A DNA stretch of 64,000 bases from Palaemon carinicauda (GCF_036898095.1 NC_090744.1:7076068-7140067), one strand, 5' to 3'. Positions 37,225 through 52,864 are shown, counted from the stretch's first letter. The notes: generated by a model from the letters alone, not told the origin. Program-made: numbers and translations.

Positions 37225-40170
37225 GTAGGCCATCGCTTGTGGCGGTGGCCTCCCATGTTTCTAATCTTTTCTTTTTACAGGATGCAGGAACGGGCGTGCG
37301 ATTTTTGGTAGACACGGGTGCTTGTCGTTCTCTTTTGCCAAGGAAACTCTTCAAGGCACAACGTAGTCTGTTTACATCTGCCGACGTCCGCTTGGTAGCT
37401 GCCAACGGATCTGCGATACCCACCTACGGTTACGAGAGCCTCACATTATCGTTCGGAAACGGTAAATTCAATTGGAAGTTTCTCGTTGCTGACGTCACAA
37501 TGCCAATCCTCGGTGTGAATTTCCTCTCTCATTTCCACCTTCTGGTCGATGTCGCCCACCGACGATTGGTCAACGCAGACTCGTACTTGTCGACACCTCT
37601 TCAACCCGCCCCCTCTAACCTCGCTCTCCACATCAGCGCACCCACGGATGCCTACGCCCACCTCCTCACGTCGTACCCGGAAGTTTTCCGTCCAGAACTT
37701 CGCCAAACGCCCACGGTTCCTGCCAAGCACGGTATTTATCACCATATCAAGACGACGGGACTCCCAGTCTTCGCAAAATTCAGACGTCTGGCACCGGAAC
37801 GATTGGCATCAGCCAAACAGACGTTCGCCGAAATGGAGAAAATGGGCCTTTGCCAAAAGGCCTCCAGCCCATGGTCGTCACCCTAACACATCGTTCTGAA
37901 GAAAGACGGCTCCCTCCGTCCGTGCGGGGATTACAAGCGCCTGAACATGCAAACAGAACCGGATCACTACCACCTCCCAAACATTGCCGATGTAACCTCC
38001 TACCTGCACAAAGCGAAGGTTTTCTCTACGCTCGACCTCCTGAAGGGGTATTATCAGGTGCCTATGAACCCTGAAGACATCCCCAAGACCGCCATCACCA
38101 CTCCGTTTGGCACATACACCTTCAATTACTCTTGTTTTGGCCTTCGTAATGCTGGGGCAACGTTTCAAAGTCCCATGGATGGCATCTTAGGAGACCTTCC
38201 TTTCTGTGTATGTTATGTGGACGACATACTTGTGTTCTCCTCCTCAAAAGAGGAACACCTCCGTCGTGCTTGACCGCCTGCAACAAAACGGCCTTGTAGT
38301 CCGGTACGACAAGTGTACCTTTGGCGCCAACGAAGTGTCGTTCTTAGGGCACCGTATCACTCCTGAAGGAGTCCATCTCCTCCCTGAGAAGGTAGCAGCC
38401 GTTCAGAATTTCCCCACGCCCTCGACCGTCAAAGCTCTGCAGGAATTCTTGGGCATGATCAACTATTATCACCGTTTTCTGCCAGCCATTGCCGCCACTC
38501 TTGCTCCCCTCTACGCCTCCCTCAAGGGCAAGCCAAAGGACTTGAAGTGGGGTCCCCTTCAAGAAGCAGCCTTCTGCAATGCAAAGAAGGCCCTATCAAC
38601 TGCTGCGGCTCTCCCTTTTCCTATCCCACACGCCCCTCTCCTTCTCTCCACCGATGCCAGCGACGTCGCTATTGGTGCAGTACTCAAGCAGGTGGTCAAA
38701 GGCTCGCCCCGCCCATTGGCCTTCTTCAGCAGAAAACTGTCCAAGGCAGAATCGGGTTATTTTACCTTCGATCGAGAATTGCTGGCGGTGCACTTGGCTG
38801 TCCGTCACTTTCGCCATTTCTTAGAAGGTACGCCCTTCGTCATTCGCACAGACCACATGCCTCTGGTGCACGCCTTCACTCGACAGTCTGACGCCTGGTC
38901 CGCCCGTCAACGCCGACATCTCTCCGCCATGGCTGAATACAATTGCACCCTCCAATACGTCCATGGGAAAATGAATCCCGTTGCCGATGCCCTGTCAAGA
39001 AACACGTTGGCTGCCGTTCACCTGGGATTGGATTACAACGCCCTGGATGAAGCGCAACGACAGGATCCAGAGTATCAAGCTTATAGGACATCCTGCACGT
39101 CCCTCCGTTGGGAGGATTTTCCCCTCGAAGACTCCAACACCACCCTCCTCTGTGACGTCAGTACTGGTAGACCGCGACCTTGGATTCCTGCTCCCATGCG
39201 CCAACAGGTGTTTGATTTCATCCACGGCCTTTCACATCCCTCGTGCCGTTCTACTGCACAGCTGCTGAAAGCAAAGTTCATTTGGCACGGCATTTCTAAG
39301 GATGCTAAGGATTGGGTCCATGACTGTACTTCTTGCCAAACTTCCAAAGTACATCGACACACGGATTCAGGAGTGGGCACCTTTCCTCAACCTCAGCGTC
39401 GTTTCGCACACATTCACGTCGACGTTGTAGGCCCCCTACCCACATCACAAGGCCATCGTTACCTGTTTACCGTCATCGACCGCTCCACTCGTTGGCCTGA
39501 AGCCATACCCATGGAAACTGCAACGTCTGCCTCATGTACATCTGCCTTACTCTCTGGATGGATTTCAAGATTCGGTATCCCTGAGCATATTACTTCTGAC
39601 AGGGGAACCACTTTCACCTCTCAATTATGGACGTCATTAGCGAATCTCCTGGGCATCACCCTACATCAGACAACGGCCTACAACCCCGTTGCCAATGGAA
39701 TGGTTGAACGTTTTCATCGCACCCTCAAAGCAGCTTTGATGTCCCGCTGCAAGGATTGCAACTGGTTTACTCAGCTTCCCTGGGTCCTCCTTGGACTAAG
39801 GACCACTCCTAAAGACGCCCTTGACGTCTCGGCAGCCGAAATGGTGTATGGCGACCCGTTGGTCCCCTGCCGAGTTTTTTCCTTCTACAACCTCCTCCGA
39901 CGATCTCCAGCGCATACGTCACGTCGTGGGAAAATTTACTCCGTGCCGCCAGACTTACAAGCCCCCAGCAAAGCATCACATACCAACGGACTTGCACTCT
40001 GCAACGCACGTCTTCCTGCGCAACGACACCAGCAAGCCACCACTAATGCCCCCTTACACGGGCCCTTTCCTTGTGATCCTAAACATTCGGGGCAAAGAAG
40101 ACTGAGTCTCCATTGATCGTCTAAAACCTGCTTATCTTCTCCCAGATGACCCGCCTACAGTTCGCCTCTC
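37149..40170 (+). pseudogene. pol: CsRn1-like pol (PR-RT-RH-IN), broken
   Basis: Encodes, in order, an aspartic protease (LVDTGACRSLLP near 37310), reverse transcriptase (TLDLLKGYYQV, catalytic YVDD near 38213), RNase H (STDASDVAIGA near 38650, RTDHMPL) and integrase (zinc region with HPSCRSTAQL and CTSCQ near 39240-39340; Asp in HVDVVGPLP, Asp in TSDRGTTF, Glu in NGMVERFHR). Breaks: TAA at 37884-37886 just before the RT core, a frameshift near 38262, another near 39880 and TGA near 40104. Catalytic residues are all present. The protease keeps its Asp, unlike the env-bearing elements in this window. Confidence 0.9.
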
Positions 40171-40210
40171 TAGATCAGGGCGCCCTATTTAACATGTACA
40201 GTATGTCATT

Positions 40211-40226
40211 TTTAGGGGTGGAGCCA
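40211..40226 (+). other. Polypurine-like tract
   Basis: AGGGGTGGAG just before the 3' LTR, the expected place for plus-strand priming. It is interrupted by one T. Confidence 0.55.
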
Positions 40227-40480
40227 TGTACCAACCGTGTGTCACACAATTGTACATAATTCCTTTTGTATATATTATGCTTGTATCTTCGCTCCTCCCT
40301 CGCACTAAAACGAACATGAAAATTCCTGTCTGGTTTTTCCTCTGTAATATTGTCTGTCTTGTGAACTTGTTATGTCCTGTTGCCTTGAGGTTTTGTATAT
40401 AAGGAGAGTGTTCCACAATAATATAACTCAGTCGTTTCCAATCTGCCTTTGAGTTCACACCCTTACTCGGCGCCGTCACA
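40227..40480 (+). repeat. CsRn1-like element, 3' LTR
   Basis: 254 bp, followed by ATAC target repeat. Confidence 0.92.
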
Positions 40481-40844
40481 ATACCATTCAATTTCTCATT
40501 ATGAAAAGATAATACTCAATCAATTTGTTGGCAATTACAATTTTACGTAAACTCTCGTCGTGGATTTACCTTTGAAATATTTAATTCTATCCAAAATAAC
40601 TCTTATTTAAACCTTATATATAACAAAAATTCTCCTTTTTAATATTCTTACCGTAATGTATGTTTCAGAGATCGTTTTATTATAAAACGAAGATAATAAA
40701 AAAATTATTTTTTTTAATGAAAAGGCTAATATTACCATAGTTCCTACAGGTACCAATAGATGGCATGAGGGATTTTTTTTTTAGATTAAATTCATGGAAA
40801 TTTCAACTTTCGAAGAGCAACTACGTAAGCATAGCGTGATTTCA

Positions 40845-40955
40845 ATTAGCCAATGGGAGCACGCCCTTTGGGAGATGTTAACGCTCTAGCCAATAGCAAC
40901 ACGCCCTTGAGGACTTATCAATGCTGTAGCCAATAGGATCACGTTCTACTGGAAA
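40845..40955. promoter_or_regulatory. Second copy of the triple-CCAAT cluster
   Basis: CCAAT starts at 40850, 40890 and 40930, again exactly 40 bp apart, with CACGCCC after the first two. Spacing is unchanged although the surrounding segment has small indels relative to copy 1. The CsRn1-like element lies about 370 bp upstream. Confidence 0.45.
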
Positions 40956-41955
40956 ACTATTAGGAAAGGTGGTTGGCTTATTCAATTACATAATAGAGCC
41001 AAAAGCCAGTTCATGAACTGCCAGTTCATTAGAATATTTACTTAGGCGAAGGATTTCGTAGAATAAGATATATATAATTATAGGTTTCATAATCATAGCC
41101 ATCTTAATAATGCAAAATTATATAAACCAACACGATAATCATAATCATTGTTACAGTATTTCATAATTTCAAAACTAATATATATCGAGCGAAAGGTTTC
41201 ATTTTTTTTTTATTCTATACACTTGATTGGATGTCAGTAAATATTTCCAAAATAAAAAGTATAAATGTGTACACTTTCAATATATAAATAGTAAAATGTG
41301 AAACTGTAATTTTTCTTGATATAACAAAAAGAATATTTCCAAGAATATGTAATTTAACGTTTTAATAAAAAAAGGTAAAAAAAAAAATCATATAAAATAT
41401 GCCTTGAAAAATAATGGCTTTGACTTTCTCTATCATACAGATGAGTAATAGAAAAAAAATTAAATACTTAGTTTTTAAGCCTTGTATTGCAATTAGTTAC
41501 AAGGCTATTATAAATACTTCTGATATTCAGATTAGGGTTTGAATAAATGAACTTACGTTCAGTATTTATAATCATATGTTCAATTTTGAGCGGATGGAAG
41601 TTTGTGAAACATTTCTCAGTAAAGTTCTAAAATTGTTAATAAATCTATGGAAAAAAGTAATGTTTTCTGGTCACAAGAATAGTTTATTTGACCCTTAACT
41701 ATTCTATGGTAATTTTGCATGATAGGTTGATAAATCCTGGAAATAATCTTATACTGTTTTCACATGCAGGTAAAGTCTCTATATAAGTTTCCTATCATGA
41801 GAAGACGTAAGCTTCCCGGATCTCTGAAAAGAACTTTAAACGAATTTAGTGCAAGTTACATAGGGATTAGGTCGAACCATAACAAAACAGAATTAGATTA
41901 GTTTCAGCATCAGGAAATTAGATTCATCCTTTCCAAATCTTTTCATTGGCAATGG
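40956..41955. other. Non-coding stretch paralogous to 5216-6165
   Basis: A/T-rich, no supported gene. The open frame seen at 5882-6088 in copy 1 is not preserved here. Confidence 0.6.
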
Positions 41956-42389
41956 CAATAGCCAGGCCTTCTCCATCATGAGGCTCAATACTACACAGTA
42001 TTCTAGAAGTTTTATTCCAGCTGTGACCGAGTTGTGGAATGGTCTTCCTAATCGGGTAGTTGAATCAGTAGAACTTCAAAGGTTCAAAGATGGAGCAAAT
42101 GTTTTTTTGTTGACCAGGCTGACATGAGTCTTTTTATTGTTTATATATGACATATCTGTTTTTGACGTTTATAATAGTTTATGTAGGACATATTTGTTTT
42201 TGACGTTGTTAATAGTTTATATAGAACATATATGTTTTCACGCTGTTACTGTTTTCAGAATGATATATTGTTAATTTATTCTCATCATTTATTTATTTCC
42301 TTATTTCCTTTCCTCACTGTGCTATTTTTCCCTGTTGGAGCCCTTGGGCTTATAGCATCTTGCTTTTCCTACTAGGGTTGTAGCTTGGC

Positions 42390-42427
<38 letters not shown>
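41956..42427 (+). mobile_element. 5'-truncated LINE with ORF2 end and (TAA)n tail
   Basis: Inserted only in copy 2. The left part encodes the last residues of a reverse transcriptase of the CR1-like type: SRSFIPAVTELWNGLPNRVV, then a VELQRFKDGANVFL-type stretch and a TGA near 42124. The non-coding 3' end follows (CCCTGTTGGAGCCC, ACTAGGGTTGTAGC) and a (TAA)n tail at 42391-42426. AATGG occurs at both junctions (near 41950 and 42424) and is the likely target duplication; copy 1 is the empty site near 6165. Confidence 0.8.
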
Positions 42428-42731
42428 GATTTTCAACTAAATACAACTATGTTTATTTACTGCAATTTCCCTTTCGAGAATCATGATAAATCAGTTTCTC
42501 TCTAAAGATTTAATTTCATTGATCCCTCTCCGTTTTGAATGTTATTCCCTGCCTTACTCTGGTATTGATTGGTGTGACACAAAGCTAAGGTTTATTAGAC
42601 TCCTTATACCAGATCTTTATATCAATCCTATGAAGCTGAATTGGAATACCTTAAATTTTCCTTATTCTAACAATCATATTATAGTCCTACCTTCTTTGAG
42701 TATACCATACCACACATTGTGCTAGATCCCC

Positions 42732-42734
<3 letters not shown>

Positions 42735-42811
<77 letters not shown>
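42735..42811. repeat. (TC)n microsatellite
   Basis: Single TC tract that corresponds to the composite array 6500-7182 of copy 1. Confidence 0.95.
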
Positions 42812-42812
<1 letters not shown>

Positions 42813-43042
42813 TTGTCACAATCACATATCTTCCAAGAAATTGTAAGCAGATCCGATTAAACTTCACAATTTAAATGTGAAAAAAGATAATCACATGAAT
42901 GTATTACCTGGTGTACCCAGCTGAAGAATGTTAATAGGCCTTCACATTCTTATGTTATTTACACATGGAATTTGTCTTAACATTGATACAAGATATTTAT
43001 TCCAGCAGATTCTACTCCTATCTTTACATGGATCACATTTCA

Positions 43043-43205
43043 AGGTTTAAAGGCCGCTCATGAATAGCAGAGGCAAGGGACAGTGACATTGCCCTAGAGA
43101 CTGACCATACATACACATGATCAGTGCCTTAGCCCCTTCTCCAACCAAACTAGGACCAAGGAGAGCAAGGCAATGCCTGCTGATGACTCATCAGATTATT
43201 TAAGG
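43043..43205 (-). mobile_element. Truncated tRNA-derived SINE, paralogue of 7417-7570
   Basis: Same truncation as in copy 1, so inherited through the segmental duplication. Confidence 0.7.
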
Positions 43206-43264
43206 AAGAATTCATCAAAATATAATGTATAATGATTATAGTCTGATGAACAGAATTATAAATG

Positions 43265-43418
43265 TTGTTACTATTTTAATGTATATCATTTCGATTGTTC
43301 ATTATTTCTCATATCGTTTATTTATTTCTTCGTTTCCTTTCCTCTCTGGGATATTTTTCCCTGTTGAAGCCCTTGAGCTTATGGCATCTTGCTTTTCCAG
43401 CTAGGGTTGTAGCTTAGC

Positions 43419-43479
<61 letters not shown>

Positions 43480-43486
43480 GATGGTA

Positions 43487-43563
<77 letters not shown>

Positions 43564-43595
43564 CACAACAACAACAACAACAATAATAATAATAA

Positions 43596-43648
<53 letters not shown>

Positions 43649-43655
43649 GATAGTA
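43265..43655 (+). mobile_element. LINE-like 3' end with expanded (TAA)n tail
   Basis: Paralogue of 7622-7906; the tail here (43417-43650) is about twice as long and contains an ACA/CAA patch near 43561-43582. Reading frames of this tract are artefacts. Confidence 0.75.
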
Positions 43656-43906
43656 ACCTAAAAAACTGGCGATATCACTGCTGGAATTCCAGTAATCCTG
43701 GAAGCACTTCAACTTTTGCAATTATGCAAAACGAATATCGGATTACGATTTCAAGCAGAGCGAGATACGATCGCCATAGAACTGAGAATGTTCCTCGTTA
43801 TGTACATCATTGAAGCAACATTACGAAAGACTCCATTCAATTACAAGACGGTTTCCTGCTGTGACATAAACACGTAATTTATGCTGATGATACTAATCAT
43901 TACATT

Positions 43907-45590
43907 GGGTTTTTTGGCCATATATCAACGTCAAACGTTTGCGAGTTGTAATAACTTTGATGATAAGAGTTTTCAAATTTCAATTCCACATCAATCAGGA
44001 GACTAGGGTTTCTTGGCCATATATCAACGTCAAACGTTTACGAGTTGTAATAACTTTGATGATGAGAGTTTTCAAATTTCAATTCCACATCGATCAGGAG
44101 ACTAGGGTTTCTTGGCCATATATCAACGTCAAACGTTTACGAGTTGTAATAACTTTGATGATAAGAGTTTTCAAATTTCAATTCCACATCGATCAGGAGA
44201 CTAGGGTTTCTTGGCCATATATCAGCGTCAAACGTTTACGAGTTGTAATAACTTTGATGATGAGAGTTTTCAAATTTCAATTCCACATCGATCAGGAGAC
44301 TAGGGTTTCTTGGCCATATATCAGCGTCAAACGTTTACGAGTTGTAATAACTTTGATGATGAGAGTTTTCAAATTTCAATTCCACATCAATCAGGAGACT
44401 ATGGTTTCTTGGCCATATATCAGCGTCAAACGTTTACGAGTTGTAATAACTTTGATGATGAGAGTTTTCAAATTTCAATTCCACATCAATCAGGAGACTA
44501 GGGTTTCTTGGCCATATATCAGCGTCAAACGTTTACGAGTTGTAATAACTTTGATGATAAGAGTTTTCAAATTTCAATTCCACATTGATCAGGAGACTAG
44601 GGTTTCTTGGCCATATATCAACGTCAAAGGTTTACGAGTTGTAATAACTTTGATGATAAGAGTTTTCAAATTTCAATTCCACATCGATCAGGAGACTAGG
44701 GTTTCTTGGCCATATATCAGCGTCAAACGTTTACGAGTTGTAATAACTTTGATGATGAGAGTTTTCAAATTTCAATTCCACATCAATCAGGAGACTAGGA
44801 TTTCTTTGACATATATCAACGTCAAACGTTTACGAGTTGTAATAACTTTGATGATAAGAGTTTTCAAATTTCAACTTCACATCAATCAGGAGACTAGGGT
44901 TTCTTGGCCATATATCAACATCAAACGTTTGCGAGTTGTAATAACTTTGATGATGAGAGTTTTCAAATTTCAATTCTACATCGATCAGGAGACTAGGGTT
45001 TCTTTGACATATATCAACTTCAAACGTTTACGAGTTGTAATAACTTTGATGATAAGAGTTTTCAAATTTCAATTCCACATCGATCAGGAGACTAGGGTTT
45101 CTTGGACATATATCAACGTCAAACGTTTACGAGTTGTAATAACTTTGATGATAAGAGTTTTCAAATTTCAATTCCACATCAATCAGGAGACTAGGGTTTC
45201 TTGGACATATATCAACGTCAAACGTTTGCGAGTTGTAATAACTTTGATGATGAGAGTTTTCAAATTTCAATTCCACATCAATCAGGAGACTAGGGTTTCT
45301 TGGACATATATCAACGTCAAACGTTTGCGAGTTGTAATAACTTTAATGATGAGAGTTTTCAAATTTCAATTCCACATCAATCAGGAGACTAGGGTTTCTT
45401 GGATATATATCAACTTCAAAGGTTTACGAGTTGTAATAACTTTGATGATGAGAGTTTTCAAATTTCAATTCCACATCAATCAGGAGACTAGGGTTTCTTG
45501 GCCATATATCAACGTCAAACGTTTACAAGTTGTAATAACTTTGATGATGAGAGTTTTCAAATTTCAATTCCATATCGATTAGGAGACCAT
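43907..45590. repeat. 99-bp minisatellite, about 17 units, frame-preserving
   Basis: Tandem units of exactly 99 bp (for example GACTAGGG at 44001, 44100 and 44199). Because 99 is a multiple of three, one frame stays open over 547 codons (43939-45582), giving a 33-residue repeat with RVFKFQFHI and QETRVSW words. In another frame every unit ends with TAG. Units differ at a few positions. Copy 1 has a single unit (8164-8263). No sign of a promoter or known protein repeat; most likely non-coding. Confidence 0.93.
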
Positions 45591-45628
45591 TTAATTATGA
45601 TTAAAGATTAGATATAAAAGATATCTGA

Positions 45629-45631
<3 letters not shown>

Positions 45632-45670
<39 letters not shown>

Positions 45671-46313
45671 TTGCTAAGCTATAACCCTAGTTGGAAAAAC
45701 CGTATGCTATAAGCCCAGGGGCCCCAACAGGGAAAATAGCCCAGTGGGGAAAGGAAACAAGGAAAAATAAGATATTTTAAGAAGAGTAACAACATTACGA
45801 TAAATATTTCCTATATGAATTATAAAAACTTAAACAAAACAAAAGGAAGAGAAGTTATATAGAATAGTGTGCCCGAGTGTACCCTCAAGCAAGAGAACTC
45901 TAACCCAAGACAGTGGAAGACCATGGTACAGAGGCTATGGCACTACCCAAGACTAGAGAATAATGATTTAATTTTGGAGTGTTCTTCTCCTAGAAGAGCT
46001 GCTTACCATAGCTAAAGAGTCTCTTCTACCCTTACCAAGAGGAAAGTAGCTACTGAACAAATAAAGTGCAGAAGTTCACCCCTTTAGCGAAGAAGAATTG
46101 TTTAGTAATCTCAGTGTTGTCAGGGGTATGAGGACAGAGGAGAACCTGTAAATAATAGGCCAGACTATTCGGCGTATGTGTAGGCAAATAGAAAGAACCG
46201 TAACCAGAGACAAGGATCCAATCTAGTACTGTCTGGCCAGTCAAAGACCCCATAACTCTCTGGCGGTAGTATTTTAACGGGCGACTGGTGCCGTGGCCAA
46301 CCTACTACCTACT
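45632..46313 (-). mobile_element. About 650-bp non-autonomous retroposon, paralogue of 8296-8997
   Basis: Near full-length copy, tail (TAA)n at 45632-45668, 5' end near 46313. Inherited through the segmental duplication. It keeps an extra GGCCAGACTATTCGG stretch near 46160 that the copy 1 version has lost. Confidence 0.75.
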
Positions 46314-46469
46314 ATATATATGAAAATGATTGATTTGGAGTATTATATATTATATTAATGACAACAAAAAAACTAATATAAATTGGAATTACATAACGGA
46401 ATTTGTCATTATATATGAAAATGATTAAAATGGGAGTATTGTGTATTACATTAAAGACCACAAAATAAA

Positions 46470-46750
46470 TATCAATTGGAATTACACAATGGAATGTGCC
46501 CATATTTTTTATTATCTCACGTTATATATCAATCATATTTTGAAAGAAAAGAGGAAGAAAATGATTTAATTTCCTTCCATTCCAATGTCTAACTCTATCT
46601 ATCTCGACTTTCAAACTCGATTCCTGTGATCGCCAAAATGATTTCCTTTGCATTCGAGGCTTTGACAGATCTAACAGCTTTTTTTGCTTTATGTTTTTCT
46701 ACTTTCTGAGAGCGGGAATCTATTTCCTTTCTTTTGGGGATGTATCTTCT
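46470..46750. repeat. Source block of the later 280-bp duplications
   Basis: The block from ATATCAATTGGAATTAC to GGGGATGTA recurs at 49418-49697 and 50287-50566. Confidence 0.8.
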
Positions 46751-46901
46751 GTTTCCATTTCTGCTGTTGTCAGCTGAAACGAATGTCTTCGGTTTCTGAC
46801 CACTTTGGCTATCGATTGTGTCAGGTGAGCTTCACTAAAAATGTAACATGGTATCTGTGTCTGACAGCTCTGGTAACAGAATAACAATGTTGAACGAATG
46901 T

Positions 46902-47370
<469 letters not shown>

Positions 47371-47439
47371 ATATAGACAACAATATCAACAAAACATAAG
47401 GATTGTAACATTGAAATTACAGAAGTAAATTAAGGAGCC

Positions 47440-47755
47440 AAAAAAAAAAGAAACATTACTGTATAAGATAGGAAAATAACAAGGCAAAAAAAAGAAACAT
47501 TACTGTATAAGATAGGAAAATAACAAGGCAAAAAAAAAGAAACATTACTGCATAAGATAGGAAAATAACAAGGCAAAAAAAAAAAGAAACATTACTGTAT
47601 AATATTGAAAATAACAAGGCCAAAAAAAAAAAAAACAGATACATTACTGTATAAGATAGGAAAATAACAAGGCAAAAAAAAAAAGAAACATTACTGTATA
47701 AGATAGGAAAATAACAAGGCAAAAAAAAAGAAGAGAAACATTACTGTATTAGACA
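47440..47755. repeat. About 43-bp minisatellite, seven units
   Basis: Unit: poly(A), GAAACATTACTGTATAAGAT, AGGAAAATAACAAGGCAA. Copy 1 has one unit (about 22885-22930). Confidence 0.92.
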
Positions 47756-48060
47756 CAGCAGACTCCCTGGATGTCACCCTAAACTCGTCAACCTGATTCT
47801 ATGTCAGGCTGTGACTCCAATGTGAATTAAAGTGAAACAGAAAAAAAAAACAAATATTTGTAATTAGCATTTCCAATTTTCTGCTTCGAATATCGCTTTA
47901 ATAGACATTTACGTTGTATAGTGACCCTATTTCCTAACCATTTTCCACCTGGGTTGAATGAGAAGAAGGGACCATATTGAGGGTTTCGCTGTAGAATTCA
48001 AAATGTCTCAAAACAGGAGTTTGGGATCTCAAGGTTTTTAACTATTTAGCCTTATCTGAG

Positions 48061-48086
48061 TATTATTATTATTATTATTATTATTA

Positions 48087-48130
<44 letters not shown>

Positions 48131-48166
48131 ATTTTTATTATTATTATCATTATTATTAATATTATT

Positions 48167-48226
<60 letters not shown>

Positions 48227-48497
48227 GTTAAGCTACAACCCTAGTTGGAAAAGTAAGATACTATAAGCCCAAGGGCTCCAACAAGGAAAATAGCTTTATG
48301 AGGAAAGGAAACAAGTAAAAAATTTAATATTTTAAGAGTTGTAACATTAAAATAAATATCTCCTATATAAACTATAAAAACTTTATCAAAACAAGAGGGA
48401 GAGAAAAACAAATAGAATAGTATGCCGGTGTGCACCCTCAAGCAAGAGAACTCCAACGCAAGACAGTGGAAGACCATGGTACAGAGGCTATGCATAC
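48061..48497 (-). mobile_element. Truncated retroposon with (TAA)n tail; empty site of element 2
   Basis: TTA tract at 48061-48226 and family body to about 48490. The sequence ATACATACACTT near 48492-48503 is the uninterrupted target of element 2. Confidence 0.75.
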
Positions 48498-48574
48498 ATA
48501 CACTTAAGCTTGCAGTTACACCTTCTTCATAGACATATACATCTACACATGCTCCTACACTACACGTATATACA

Positions 48575-48690
48575 TACGATAAGCGTCCAAGACCCCTCTT
48601 CATCAAGCTAGGACCAGGGAGGGCCAGGCAATAGCTACTGATGATCTTGCAAACAGACCTACAGTCTCCTCAAAAAAGCCCATGCACCGA
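48575..48690 (-). mobile_element. Fragment of tRNA-derived SINE
   Basis: Paralogue of 33585-33715. Confidence 0.55.
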
Positions 48691-48719
48691 ATTAACCTCT
48701 ATTTCATTATTCCTTTTCT

Positions 48720-51145
<2,426 letters not shown>

Positions 51146-51575
51146 CACCTGATGTTTACGCAAAATGTAGATGGAGTTAAGTAAAGTTTATACTACTCTG
51201 TAGATGATAAAATAATGTTTTAATACCATCTATTAGTGTGGAGAATCGGTAGACATGACTGTACTGTATAACGTTTTGAAAGTCAAAAAGTGATTTATTT
51301 ACGTATACTAGGAAATAAATCTCATATCTTTACATTTAATAATTGTAATGAATGGAATGATTAATATTAAATTCCCCACTTACACCAACATTTGAAAATG
51401 GTATATACGAGGGTTCTCCTTCTTGGAGAAAGTGGATGGAAGCCATACGGGGAACACAGAACGCGGTTGGGATGAGATGAAAACAGACAGAATTGCTCAA
51501 GCTATCACTGGACGTGAGGGAGCCCGGTGATAAAGTCTACGGGAAATTACCTCCGCACTTCGTGGCATGCTGAAC
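51146..51575. other. End of segment copy 2, non-coding
   Basis: Matches 34000-34445. The last 170 bases are well conserved between copies. No gene was recognised. Confidence 0.6.
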
Positions 51576-52235
51576 TTGACACTTCTTCGTTCAGGAAGAA
51601 AATTTTTATTGACTTACAGGGAGCTCCTCTCTAGACGAGTGACAGAGATAGTATAGGATTCGAGTTTACCTATAACATATCTCTACTTACTTGAAGGTGT
51701 TTCTATGAATAATTTTTCGCTTTTTTTATTAAGGAAGAAATGATTACATCGGTTTGTCTTTCTCATTGTAAAGATGAGTGAAAATATATAATTACGTGGC
51801 ATTATTATTCCTTATGGTATTTTCACAGCAGTTTTTATAATGTTTTATAGAATAAAACGAAAAAAATCCGCCCTAGAGAATCCTAAGCTACCACTGATAT
51901 ATCTACAAATCCAAATTTAAAAGCTCTCATGTGACCTTTGACCTATTCAGAAATTATCCGAATTGGAAAGCTCTGATTCGACCACTGACATACTCAGATA
52001 AAATGCTAAGATTTTCAAATATTCATGGAACTTTTTCACGCCTACTCCCATACTGTACATTTACTGTACATATGTGTATGTTCCAATACTTAACTCAGTA
52101 TTATTGTTTTTATGAATACATGGTCTATAATCGGTTTCAATTTACCTGTATGTATTTAGTCTTACAGGTAAATAATAGCTTATCTCAATTGAGCCATTTT
52201 AATGGCTTGCTCATATCTAGTTCGAGGTAACTGCT
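51576..52235. other. Non-coding stretch outside the duplication
   Basis: No repeat partner within the window. A 99-codon open frame at 51931-52230 lacks recognisable motifs and is not supported. TGACCTTTGACC occurs near 51922. Confidence 0.5.
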
Positions 52236-52237
52236 AG

Positions 52238-52425
52238 TAGGTTTAAAGGTTACTCATGAATGGCAAAGGCAAGGGACAGTGACAATGTCCTAGCAGGACA
52301 ATGTCCTAGTAGGACAATGTCCTACAGATCTGCTATACATACATAAGATCAGCGCCTAACACCCTTCTCTTCGTAAGCTAAAACCAAGGAGGACCGGGCA
52401 TGGATGCTGTGATGATCTTTGTCTC
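52238..52425 (-). mobile_element. Fragment of tRNA-derived SINE with internal triplication
   Basis: Starts GGTTTAAAGGTTACTCATG and contains ACCAAGGAGGACCGGGCA. The word GGACAATGTCCTA is present three times near 52275-52322. Confidence 0.6.
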
Positions 52426-52547
52426 CCAGTTTGATTAGTGTCGTAAAGCATTAGCTTTTAATATAGAAGATTTCCATTTTCGTCTGTATTCGAAAATTAT
52501 GTCCTCCGACGCTTTTCATTGTGTCCTTTGAAACCTAGGAGCTAAAG

Positions 52548-52622
<75 letters not shown>

Positions 52623-52665
52623 GTAATAATAATGATAATAATAGTAATAATAATAATAACATTCA
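52548..52665. repeat. (CTA)n followed by (TAA)n microsatellite
   Basis: About ten ACT/CTA units then TAA units with GTAA/GATAA variants. Confidence 0.93.
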
Positions 52666-52714
52666 TAGGCCCTTTTTCCTTTCATTATTCTTATTAAGGT
52701 GGACTATTATTTAA

Positions 52715-52716
<2 letters not shown>

Positions 52717-52764
<48 letters not shown>
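52717..52764. repeat. (TC)n microsatellite
   Basis: About 48 bp of TC. Confidence 0.95.
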
Positions 52765-52767
<3 letters not shown>

Positions 52768-52864
52768 GATGCGTAGTGAACAGTAATATGGTGAACTAAT
52801 TCAAGAATAAGTTAGACAAGACCAAACAAACTCTCTTAACTAACTAATTCACTTTACCCAAGAG

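Larger units (their letters stand above)
36087..40480 (+). mobile_element. CsRn1-like Ty3/gypsy LTR retrotransposon
   Basis: A 4394-bp element with 254-bp LTRs (36087-36340 and 40227-40480), each TGTACC to GTCACA. Target duplication ATAC (36083-36086 and 40481-40484) is confirmed by the uninterrupted sequence in copy 1 near 4714. The LTRs differ at only three positions that I can see. The primer-binding site matches the 3' end of tRNA-Trp, and gag ends in a C-x3-H...C motif. Both features are known for the CsRn1 clade. GC content is visibly higher than the surroundings. gag is open but pol is broken. Confidence 0.9.

Noticed and set aside
43400..43660. CRISPR-like regular repeats
   Set aside because: Eukaryotic trinucleotide repeats without spacers; none of the tandem arrays here alternates conserved repeats with unique spacers.
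43939..45582. 547-codon frame as a real repeat protein gene
   Set aside because: It is explained by a 99-bp minisatellite whose period is a multiple of three; no start context, known repeat family or conservation in copy 1. Kept as a finding only.
51931..52230. 99-codon frame
   Set aside because: No domain, no paralogue in the window, composition like surrounding non-coding DNA.
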